From: Actinomycetes bacterium
GTDB lineage: Bacteria; Actinomycetota; Acidimicrobiia; IMCC26256; PALSA-610
DNA: 64,000 nt
NCBI GenBank assembly: GCA_025360585.1
Contig: JANYBW010000046.1
Location: 37,307-101,306 of the forward strand
Reading direction: 5' to 3'
In this document: piece by piece, positions 27,958 through 35,519 of the stretch
How positions within the stretch are numbered: the stretch's first letter is position 1
How the letters are laid out: every line of letters begins with the position of its first letter
The notes under the pieces: model-generated
The model's input: the letters and a program-made list of their open reading frames with translations, nothing else
Databases searched by the model: none
What the model was told of the DNA's origin: nothing
Made by a program: the position numbers and the translations under genes

Positions 27958-28803
27958 GTGCCTGGGCCGGATCGCATTCCAGCGACCATCACCGCGAACC
28001 CCAATGTGAACACCACCGCAGATAAACGCGGCGAAGATTTCACCGCGGACGAATTCACCGCGGCGGTCGCTGCGGTCACCAACGCGTTCGGCGACCCGAC
28101 CCGCAGAGATATCTATCTGTTCGTACGCGCCTCGATCGAAGGAGTTCGCGCCGCGCAAGTCGCCGAACATTTCGAGCTGCACCCCAACGTTGCCCGGCAC
28201 CACCTTGAAAAGTTGGCCGCGGGTGGCTATCTCACGGTCGAACTCGTACGGCACGAATCTGCCGGCCGCCCATCGAAGCGATACCAAGCCTGCGCCTCGG
28301 ATGCCGATCTCGCGTTTCCACCCCGCCGCGACGACTTGTTATCGATGCTGTTGGCGCGCGCCTTGGGGCGATTGCCGCGCGAAGAAGCCAGCGCGCTCGC
28401 GCAAGAGGTTGGCTACGAGTACGGCCGCACGCTCGCACAACGCATGGACCCCGCGGAGAGCCACCGTTCGTTGAAAGCGGCGGTTGGTTCCGTGGCGGAC
28501 GCGCTCACCGCGCACGGTTTCGCTGCGCACAGCGAAACCAACAACAACGCACTCACCTTGGTTTCTGATCACTGCCCCTTCGGCGCCGCGGCCCAGGAAT
28601 ACCCACATGTGCTGTGCGCAGTGGATACCGGGATGATTCGCGGGATGTTGGAAGGCCTGTACGGCGAAACGCAACCGCACATCACGATGTCGCGTCCTGA
28701 TGGCGATAAGCACTGCGTGACGACAGTGCCCACGGTCATCCGAACGGTCATGCCAGCCGTCATCCCAACGATCATCCCAACGATCATCCCAACGATCATC
28801 TAG
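27958..28803 (+). CDS. SufR-like winged-helix regulator with Cys-rich C-terminal domain
   Basis: This 281-residue protein has an N-terminal ArsR/DeoR-like winged helix (about residues 33-115; AFGDPTRRDIYLFVR, HPNVARHHLEKLAAGGY) and a C-terminal sensory domain of the SufR type. Cys206 (DHCPFG), Cys220 (VLCAVD) and Cys253 (KHCV) match three of the four SufR cluster ligands; the fourth position seems to hold His241. Such proteins sense Fe-S status and repress suf/isc genes. It lies 13 bases upstream of a cysteine desulfurase gene. The start is GTG at 27958, set by the TATAAT six bases upstream. The last 20 residues are a repeated IPTI tail from a 12-bp DNA repeat and are unlikely to belong to the fold. 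Confidence 0.85.
   Translation: MPGPDRIPATITANPNVNTTADKRGEDFTADEFTAAVAAVTNAFGDPTRRDIYLFVRASIEGVRAAQVAEHFELHPNVARHHLEKLAAGGYLTVELVRHESAGRPSKRYQACASDADLAFPPRRDDLLSMLLARALGRLPREEASALAQEVGYEYGRTLAQRMDPAESHRSLKAAVGSVADALTAHGFAAHSETNNNALTLVSDHCPFGAAAQEYPHVLCAVDTGMIRGMLEGLYGETQPHITMSRPDGDKHCVTTVPTVIRTVMPAVIPTIIPTIIPTII
28759..28802 (+). repeat. 12-bp tandem repeat at the 3' end of the SufR-like gene
   Basis: The unit ATCATCCCAACG is repeated three times and flanked by diverged copies (GTCATCCGAACG, GTCATGCCAGCC). It ends at the stop codon and encodes the C-terminal IPT repeats. Confidence 0.85.
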
Positions 28804-28816
28804 GCCACGCAGGCCC

Positions 28817-29953
28817 ATGAGCGCGCGGGCGTATCTCGATCACGCTTCATCATCACCGTTACGCCCCGAGGCGCTCGATGCAATGCTCCCCTATCTCTCG
28901 CAGCATCACGCGGATCCGGGACGGCTCCACCAAGAGGCCTTGACGACACGCGCCGCAATCGAAACGGCACGCGAAGAAGTTGCGGAGTTCCTCGGCGCAC
29001 GGCCGCGTGAAGTTGTGTTCTGTTCATCAGGAACCGAGGCGATCAACGCCGCGCATTGGTGGGCGGGCGACCACATTGTCATGAGCGCGGTGGAGCATGC
29101 GGCGGTGCGCGAAGCAGTAGCGCGTTGCGCCGCGGAAGTCTCGGTGATCGGCGTCGATCACGCAGGACGCGTCAACGCAAGCGAAGTCATCGCCGCAGTT
29201 CGGGCCGAAACATCGCTCGTGACGATCCAACTCGCGAATCATGAAGTTGGCACGATCCAACCCGTCGCGGAAATCGCGAGTGCGCTGCGCGACCATCCGG
29301 CAAAGGTTCACGTCGACGCGTGCGCGGCGATCGGATACCACCCGATTTCGTTTCGTGATCTCGACATTGATTTATTGTCGGCGACGGCCCACAAGTTCGG
29401 AGGCCCGGCCGGTGCTGCGGCACTGTTCGTTCGGCGCGGACTGCGGTTGCCGGTGTTGATCGTAGGCGGAGCGCAGGAGCGAGCGCGACGCGGCGGAACC
29501 GAGAACACGCCTGCAATTGTTGGCTTTGGAGCCGCATGCACTGCCGTCGGGGCCAACCTCGACGCCGAAATTCAACGGCAGCGCGCGTTCACACAACAGG
29601 CATGGGACGGCATCAGCGCAATTCCCAGACTCCAGCGCCATACGCCAGAACTCCAGCCGAGCGCCAGAACCGAGCCGGCAGCCCTGCCTCATGTGTTGTG
29701 TATCAGCGTCAGCGACATTGAGGCCGAGCCGATCTTGCTCGCACTCGATCAGCGAGGCGTTGCGATTCATTCCGGCTCCGCGTGCTCGTCGGAATCCTGG
29801 GAACCTTCGCCGGTACTCGCCGCGATGCACGCCGACGCGCAACATTCGTTGCGCATTTCGGTTGGCTGGCCCACCACCATCGCAGACATCGAGCATTTCA
29901 TCAGCGCGTTCCATTCGGCTATTGAACAGCTGGGTGCACTGCGTTCGCGTTAA
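28817..29953 (+). CDS. Cysteine desulfurase (NifS/IscS class V aminotransferase family)
   Basis: This 378-residue PLP enzyme should take sulfur from cysteine for Fe-S cluster or tRNA thiolation. The PLP-binding Lys is Lys193 in TAHKFGGP, the catalytic Cys is Cys323 in SGSACSSE (IscS-type loop), and VEHAA (residues 92-96) and HVDA (166-169) are the other active-site blocks. The Gln that usually stacks by PLP (VDAxQ) appears to be Ala here (VDACA), which is unusual. It follows a SufR-like regulator by 13 bases, so it is probably regulated by Fe-S demand. No IscU or MnmA gene follows. The 3' end overlaps the convergent c-di-GMP gene by four bases. Confidence 0.9.
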   Translation: MSARAYLDHASSSPLRPEALDAMLPYLSQHHADPGRLHQEALTTRAAIETAREEVAEFLGARPREVVFCSSGTEAINAAHWWAGDHIVMSAVEHAAVREAVARCAAEVSVIGVDHAGRVNASEVIAAVRAETSLVTIQLANHEVGTIQPVAEIASALRDHPAKVHVDACAAIGYHPISFRDLDIDLLSATAHKFGGPAGAAALFVRRGLRLPVLIVGGAQERARRGGTENTPAIVGFGAACTAVGANLDAEIQRQRAFTQQAWDGISAIPRLQRHTPELQPSARTEPAALPHVLCISVSDIEAEPILLALDQRGVAIHSGSACSSESWEPSPVLAAMHADAQHSLRISVGWPTTIADIEHFISAFHSAIEQLGALRSR

Positions 29954-32322
29954 CTCGCAATTGCCTCGATACGAGCACCCAGAGTTGGCCCAAGCACTAA
30001 TGCAGCGATTTCGCTCGCGGCGCACGCGGGCGAGAACAAATAGCCCTGTACGTAATCGCAGGACAACATGATGAGCGTCGCGAGCTGCTCGTGCGTTTCG
30101 ATACCTTCAGCCACAACTTTGAGATTCAAGTTTCGGGCCAGAGAAATCACTCCCGCAACGATCGCCGTGTCATCGTGATCGGTGCCCAATGTGCGCACGA
30201 ATGATCGGTCGACCTTGATGATATTGATGGGGAAATTGCGAAGGTATGTGAGCGAGGAATAGCCGGTGCCGAAATCGTCGAGCGCAACGTTCACACCTAA
30301 GTCACGCAGTGCACCAAGCTGTTGGGCCGCAGAAACCGCGTCGTCGATCAGTGTGCTTTCAGTGAGTTCCAACGTGAGCAATGCCGGATCCAAGCCGGCA
30401 GCGTTGAGCGCATCAACCACAACGTTTACGATCGCGCCACCCAAGAGCTGCCGGCTCGATACGTTCACTGCGATCCCAAGGCAGCGTTCTGGCCATCGAC
30501 GGCTCCAGTCAGCAGCTTCTCGACAAGATTCGCGAAGAACCCATTCGCCGATTTCACGCATCATGCCCGTCTCTTCGGCAATTGTGATGAACTCGGACGG
30601 TTCGACGATTCCGTGCTCAGGGCGATCCCAGCGAATCAGCGCTTCGAACGACGCGACTTGGCCGGTCGAGACATCAACGACGGGTTGATAGTGCAGCACG
30701 AACTCGTCGTTGACGAGCGCGCGACGGAGCGCGGTTTCAGTCTCTAACCGATTCGACACCCAGTCCTGCATCGCGTCGTCGAACAATTCCGCGCGCCCGC
30801 GGCCACCATCTTTCGCTCGATACATCGCAGTATCGGCTTTGCGCAGCATGTCGTCGCTGGATTCTTGACCGTGCACCGACAACGCGATGCCAATACTCGC
30901 GCTGACGTACGCCTCGTGCTCAGCAGTCTCACCCAGTTGAAACGGGCGTTCGATGGCTTCGACAATACGTTGAGCAACATCGCTGATATCGCGCACGGAT
31001 TCATTGCTTTCGCACAACACTACGAACTCATCGCCGCCGATTCGCGCGACGGTATCGGTATCACGCACGACTGAGCCGATCCGGTTCGCCGCATCCACGA
31101 GCAGTTGATCGCCTGCGGTATGACCCAACTTGTCGTTGACGTATTTGAACCGATCAAGATCAATAAACAACACACCGAGCATGAGTTCGTTACGGCGGGC
31201 GCGGGCGAGCGCCAAATCGAGACGGTCCTGCAACATCACTCGGTTCGGTAAACCGGTGAGCGAATCATGGGTCGCTTGATGTGAGAGTTGTTCTTCGAAA
31301 TGTTTCTGCTGCGACAGATCGCGTACGAGACCCGAAATCAGCCCTTCCGAGCCGTCAACCTTGATCGCGCTGGTTGCGATCATGATCGGAAACCGCGTCC
31401 CGTCACGCCGCAGTGCGTCAATCTCAACGCCGTGCCGAGACACGGCGTCTGGGCCCTCGTTCCGATACGCGTCACAGAACTCAACGAGAAAGCCATGGAG
31501 TTCTAGCGGCAGAATGGCCGTGAGTTGTCGGCCGACAATTTCTGATGCCCGCCATCCGAACATCGTTTCGGCCGCGTTGTTAAACGCGCGAATCGTTCCG
31601 TCGAGACCGAACGTCACGATGCCTTCAGCTGCATTCTCAACGACCGCCCGGTGGTGTGCTTCGCTCAGCTCTAAGGCTTCACGAGCAAGCGTGTCCTGAA
31701 TCGCCTGTTGATCGATGATGGCCTGGGTTCGTTCTTTGTATTCACACGTTTCACCAGCCTTACGAATCGCAATCGCGAATACGAACGCTCCGAGAAAGCC
31801 GACCGTTTGCGCGTGCGACGGTTTCAACAAGCTCGGCGCAAGCTCCAGGAAGATCAGGAGCTGTCCCGTTGCGCAGCCGACAACTGACCATCCCAACACT
31901 GGTCGCCAGGCCAGCGCGCCGAGTTGATCAAGATCAATTTGTGCGGAGAACAAAAAAGCCATGCCCAGCGCAGGGCCCCAACCACTGACGTAGATCGTTC
32001 CGGTGACCGCGGCGACATGACAAAAAGACCGTACGTGCAACTTCCACGTACCCGTTTCTACGCCGCGCCAGCCCTCGATGATCTTGTTGATGATCGCGGA
32101 ACCAAAAATCGCGACGCAGTAGGACCACACCGGCGCATGCGCTACCAATCCGTGATCGCGCATAACCATGAGCATTAGGAATGCCAATGGTCCGACTGCG
32201 TGCACCCAAATGCTGATTGGCTTAGGTTCGTCGGCCGATGACGCAACCGCCAACGGCGCAACGACCGAAGATGCAACGACCAGCGGTGATTCGGTGAGGG
32301 GCGCCGATCGGCGAACGGACAT
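29950..32322 (-). CDS. Membrane-bound PAS-GGDEF-EAL cyclic-di-GMP protein
   Basis: This 790-residue protein combines about five or six membrane helices (about residues 40-200), a PAS domain (about 225-340; VENAAEGIVTFG, NNAAETMFGW), a GGDEF domain (about 350-510) and an EAL domain (about 525-785). The diguanylate cyclase motif GGDEF is intact in ARIGGDEFVV, and RDTD five residues earlier is a good inhibitory I-site. The phosphodiesterase motif is intact in SFEALIRW, with NVSSRQL, ELTEST, LDDFGTGYSS and VAEGIE further on. Both activities are therefore possible. ATG at 32322 is preferred; an in-frame GTG at 32454 would overlap aconitase by 49 bases. It follows aconitase on the same strand. Confidence 0.92.
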   Translation of the reverse strand: MSVRRSAPLTESPLVVASSVVAPLAVASSADEPKPISIWVHAVGPLAFLMLMVMRDHGLVAHAPVWSYCVAIFGSAIINKIIEGWRGVETGTWKLHVRSFCHVAAVTGTIYVSGWGPALGMAFLFSAQIDLDQLGALAWRPVLGWSVVGCATGQLLIFLELAPSLLKPSHAQTVGFLGAFVFAIAIRKAGETCEYKERTQAIIDQQAIQDTLAREALELSEAHHRAVVENAAEGIVTFGLDGTIRAFNNAAETMFGWRASEIVGRQLTAILPLELHGFLVEFCDAYRNEGPDAVSRHGVEIDALRRDGTRFPIMIATSAIKVDGSEGLISGLVRDLSQQKHFEEQLSHQATHDSLTGLPNRVMLQDRLDLALARARRNELMLGVLFIDLDRFKYVNDKLGHTAGDQLLVDAANRIGSVVRDTDTVARIGGDEFVVLCESNESVRDISDVAQRIVEAIERPFQLGETAEHEAYVSASIGIALSVHGQESSDDMLRKADTAMYRAKDGGRGRAELFDDAMQDWVSNRLETETALRRALVNDEFVLHYQPVVDVSTGQVASFEALIRWDRPEHGIVEPSEFITIAEETGMMREIGEWVLRESCREAADWSRRWPERCLGIAVNVSSRQLLGGAIVNVVVDALNAAGLDPALLTLELTESTLIDDAVSAAQQLGALRDLGVNVALDDFGTGYSSLTYLRNFPINIIKVDRSFVRTLGTDHDDTAIVAGVISLARNLNLKVVAEGIETHEQLATLIMLSCDYVQGYLFSPACAASEIAALVLGPTLGARIEAIAS

Positions 32323-32405
32323 ATTGCCGTATCGACGCCCCGAGGAGACCGCTAAAGATGCAAACTCACTCAGCGTGAGCGTTTTGGCTCGAGCTGAGAC
32401 TGGCG

Positions 32406-34685
32406 CTACTTGCGGGTGGCCAGCAGATTCAGTGCTGAGCCTGCGTGAAACCACTCAATGTGTTCAGGGCTCATAGTGTGGTTACACGGAATTACATCCG
32501 TTGTGCCGTCTGCGTGAGTGGCAACCACCATGATCGCCGATGCGGGCGCGAGTTCCCTCAATCCTGTGACCGCGACCGTGTCGTCGACGCGGATCTTGTC
32601 GTAATCGGCCGGGTTCGCGAACGTGAGCGGTAAGACGCCCTGTTTTTTCAGGTTCGCCTCGTGGATGCGGGCAAAGGAGCGCACCAAGACCGCTTTGCCA
32701 CCCATGTAGCGCGGCTCCATGGCAGCGTGTTCGCGCGATGAACCTTCACCCCAGTTTTCATCGCCGACCGCGATCCAATTGATTCCGGCAGCTTTGTATT
32801 CGCGGGCCAGCTCAGGGATCGATTTGATGGAGCCATCGCGAGCATCGACTGCTTGGCCGGGCTCGGCATCGGCGAAGGCATTATTCGCGCCGAGAAACAT
32901 GTTGCCGGAAATGTTCGTGAGGTGACCGCGGTATTTCAGCCAAGGGCCCGCAGGCGAGATGTGATCCGTGGTGCATTTCCCTCGCGCTTTGAGGAGCACG
33001 CGCAAGCCTTCGTAGTCGTTGCCGTCCCAGGCGGTAAACGGCACCAGCACTTCGAGGCGGTCGCTTCCAGCGGCAACAGCAACGGTCACTGTCGTACCGT
33101 CCGCAGCCGGTGCGGTGAAGCCCAATTCTCCCTGATCAAAACCACGCGATGGCAGATCATCAGCGACTGGAGCGACGAGCTGCACAGTCGTGCCGTCGGG
33201 GGCAAGGAGTGGCTGTTTCGTGAAATCGAAATCAAGCCGACCACCGAGCGCAAGCGCGACGACGGTATCGGGTGAACCAATGAACGACAGCGTGTCTTTG
33301 TTACCGTCGTTGCGCGCCGGGAAATTGCGGTTGAACGAAGAAACAATCGTATTTTTCGTACCTTTTTCAATGTCCTCGCGTTGCCATTGACCAATACACG
33401 GCCCGCACGCATTCGCCAACACCGTCGCGCCTATGGCTTCGAGATCCGCCAGCAGCCCATCGCGCTCGATCGTGGCGCGAACTTGTTCGGAGCCAGGGGT
33501 GATGAGTAACGACGACTTCACCCGAATGCCCTTGGCCGAAGCCTGGCGAGCAATGTGCGCGGCCCGGCCAATGTCCTCGTACGACGAGTTCGTGCACGAT
33601 CCCACGAGCGCGGAGCTGATTTCCATCGGGTAGCCCTCGCGCACTGCGTCGGCGGCGAGTTGAGAAATCGGCCGATCGAGGTCTGGGGTGTGCGGCCCCA
33701 CGAGGTGGGGTTCGAGCTCCGAGAGGTTGATCTCCACCACTCGGTCGTAGAACTTCTCGGGGTTCGCGTCAACTTCCGGGTCGTTGCGGAGATGTTCGGC
33801 GTAACGATCCGCAAGGTCGGCGAGCGCTTCGCGTCCAGTGGCTTTGAGATACTTCGCAGCGTGCGCGTCGTACGCGAACAACGAACACGTTGCACCGATT
33901 TCGGCACCCATATTGCAGACGGTTGCTTTACCCGTCGCGCTGATCGATTCTGCGCCCGGGCCAAAATACTCAACAATTGCCCCGGTTCCGCCCTTGACGG
34001 TCAAGATACCCGCGACCTTTAAAATGATGTCTTTCGGTGCAGCCCAGCCGGAGAGTTCACCCACGAGTTTGATGCCGATGTGCTGCGGCACCTTCATATT
34101 GAATGGCCAGCCTGCCATCACGTCCACGGCATCGGCGCCGCCAACGCCGATCGCAATCATGCCGAGCCCACCCGCGTTCGGAGTGTGCGAATCAGTGCCG
34201 ACCATCATCCCGCCAGGGAACGCGTAGTTCTCCAACACAACCTGGTGGATAATGCCGCTACCCGGCTTCCAAAACCCGATCCCATACTTCGAGCTCACGG
34301 AACTCAAAAAGTCGTAGACCTCGCGGTTCACATCATTGGCGACTGCGAGATCGACATCCGCGCCAACCCGCGCCTGAATCAAGTGATCACAATGCACGGT
34401 CGAAGGCACGGCCGTGGTTGGGAGATTGGCGAGCATGAACTGCAGCAGCGCCATCTGCGCCGTCGCGTCTTGCATCGCGACGCGGTCCGGGCGGTAATCG
34501 CCATAGTCGGCGCCCCGGCCGGTGCCGAGCGTTGTGACATCGTCGGCATGGGCGAACAGGATCTTTTCACCAAATGTCAACGGCCGTCCGAGGCGTTGGC
34601 GCGCGGTGGTCGTCGCGGCCGCGAAGCGTTCATAAACGCCTTCAACGAGGGCTACGGGGGTCGTTGGTCCTACTGGTTCAGCCAT
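32406..34685 (-). CDS. acn: Aconitate hydratase (mitochondrial-type aconitase)
   Basis: This 759-residue protein isomerises citrate and isocitrate in the TCA cycle. The [4Fe-4S] ligands are the Cys in GSCTNSS and the two in NACGPCIGQ. Other family blocks are GTDSHTPNAGG, GVGGADAVDVMAG, SFNRNFPARNDG and GEGSSREHAAMEPR. The length and block order match the mitochondrial type rather than AcnA/IRP (about 890 residues) or AcnB. The gene overlaps the upstream GntR-type regulator by eight bases and is very probably co-transcribed with it and controlled by it. The EAL/GGDEF gene follows after 83 bases. Confidence 0.96.
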   Translation of the reverse strand: MAEPVGPTTPVALVEGVYERFAAATTTARQRLGRPLTFGEKILFAHADDVTTLGTGRGADYGDYRPDRVAMQDATAQMALLQFMLANLPTTAVPSTVHCDHLIQARVGADVDLAVANDVNREVYDFLSSVSSKYGIGFWKPGSGIIHQVVLENYAFPGGMMVGTDSHTPNAGGLGMIAIGVGGADAVDVMAGWPFNMKVPQHIGIKLVGELSGWAAPKDIILKVAGILTVKGGTGAIVEYFGPGAESISATGKATVCNMGAEIGATCSLFAYDAHAAKYLKATGREALADLADRYAEHLRNDPEVDANPEKFYDRVVEINLSELEPHLVGPHTPDLDRPISQLAADAVREGYPMEISSALVGSCTNSSYEDIGRAAHIARQASAKGIRVKSSLLITPGSEQVRATIERDGLLADLEAIGATVLANACGPCIGQWQREDIEKGTKNTIVSSFNRNFPARNDGNKDTLSFIGSPDTVVALALGGRLDFDFTKQPLLAPDGTTVQLVAPVADDLPSRGFDQGELGFTAPAADGTTVTVAVAAGSDRLEVLVPFTAWDGNDYEGLRVLLKARGKCTTDHISPAGPWLKYRGHLTNISGNMFLGANNAFADAEPGQAVDARDGSIKSIPELAREYKAAGINWIAVGDENWGEGSSREHAAMEPRYMGGKAVLVRSFARIHEANLKKQGVLPLTFANPADYDKIRVDDTVAVTGLRELAPASAIMVVATHADGTTDVIPCNHTMSPEHIEWFHAGSALNLLATRK

Positions 34686-35415
34686 GACGTACTCCTGGTT
34701 TGGTCGGCGCCGAAGAGGCTACCGAGGGCAATTCAATTTCGAAGGATGTGCGATCGGCCCGATACCGATGATCCGCGAACAAGACGGGTCGATCGTCGTG
34801 ATCAAAGGTAAGGCGGCGACAGGTCAGCAGCGCCGAGCCCTTCGATACACCGAGGCGTTTCGCGTCGTCGGCGTTGGCGAGATCCGCGCCAATCGATTGA
34901 GTGACGCGGCCGAAGCGAACTCCAGCGAAGGGCAAAAGGTCATAAAACGTTGCGGCTTCGACATCGGCACGAGAAAGATCGCGCCCCAAGTCCGCCGGGA
35001 CCCATACGGTCACAACCGCAAAGGGGTGATCATCCGCCAGATTCACCCGACCCACCTTCAACACTTCGCCGCGAGTCTTCAATAGTTTCGCGACGTGACC
35101 GCTTGCAGGTTCGTAGGAGAATTCATACACGGCGCGACGCGGCGTAGCGCCCGCGGCTTCCAAGGCGGCTTCAACCGTCGTCACTTTGGCGAGCGACTGG
35201 CGAACCGTTCCTGGCGAGATAAACCAACCGGCTCCCCTCCGGCTCAGCACCAATCCTTCGGCTCGCAATAATTCGAGCGAACGGCGCACCGTCACCCGGC
35301 TGGCTTTGAACTCCTCACCGAGCTCGGACTCGCTCGGCAGCGCGCCGCCAGCGGATCCCGCACGACCGCTCGCAATGCGAGCGCGCAGTGAATCAGCCAA
35401 GTCTAAGTATCGCAT
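34678..35415 (-). CDS. GntR-family (HutC/UTRA) transcriptional regulator
   Basis: This 245-residue protein has an N-terminal GntR winged helix (about 1-65; ADSLRARI, LPSESELGEEFKASRVTVRRSLELLRAEGLV) and a C-terminal UTRA ligand-binding domain of the HutC type (about 85-235). It overlaps the aconitase start by eight bases, so it likely controls aconitase and itself. The ATG at 35415 is chosen because a promoter is placed for leaderless reading: TTGCAT, 17 bases, TACCAT, 8 bases, ATG. A GTG at 35442 in the same frame would lie inside that promoter. The ligand is unknown; a carboxylate or sugar acid would suit the context. Confidence 0.9.
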   Translation of the reverse strand: MRYLDLADSLRARIASGRAGSAGGALPSESELGEEFKASRVTVRRSLELLRAEGLVLSRRGAGWFISPGTVRQSLAKVTTVEAALEAAGATPRRAVYEFSYEPASGHVAKLLKTRGEVLKVGRVNLADDHPFAVVTVWVPADLGRDLSRADVEAATFYDLLPFAGVRFGRVTQSIGADLANADDAKRLGVSKGSALLTCRRLTFDHDDRPVLFADHRYRADRTSFEIELPSVASSAPTKPGVRHG

Positions 35416-35423
35416 CGACTTGT

Positions 35424-35452
35424 ATGGTACTTGTCTATTCACACCAATGCAA
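35424..35452 (-). promoter_or_regulatory. Promoter of the gntR-acn operon, placed for a leaderless start
   Basis: On the minus strand TTGCAT (35452-35447) and TACCAT (35429-35424) are separated by exactly 17 bases, and the ATG begins 8 bases after the -10. Two ACAAG segments (in GACAAG and in TACAAG) flank the -10 and could be half-sites for the regulator. Confidence 0.65.
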
Positions 35453-35519
35453 GTTGGGGCGGCGCGGGCCTGAAGCGGTCGTCCTCAGATCAGTGGCAAG
35501 CCGGACTGGTCATCCCTGT

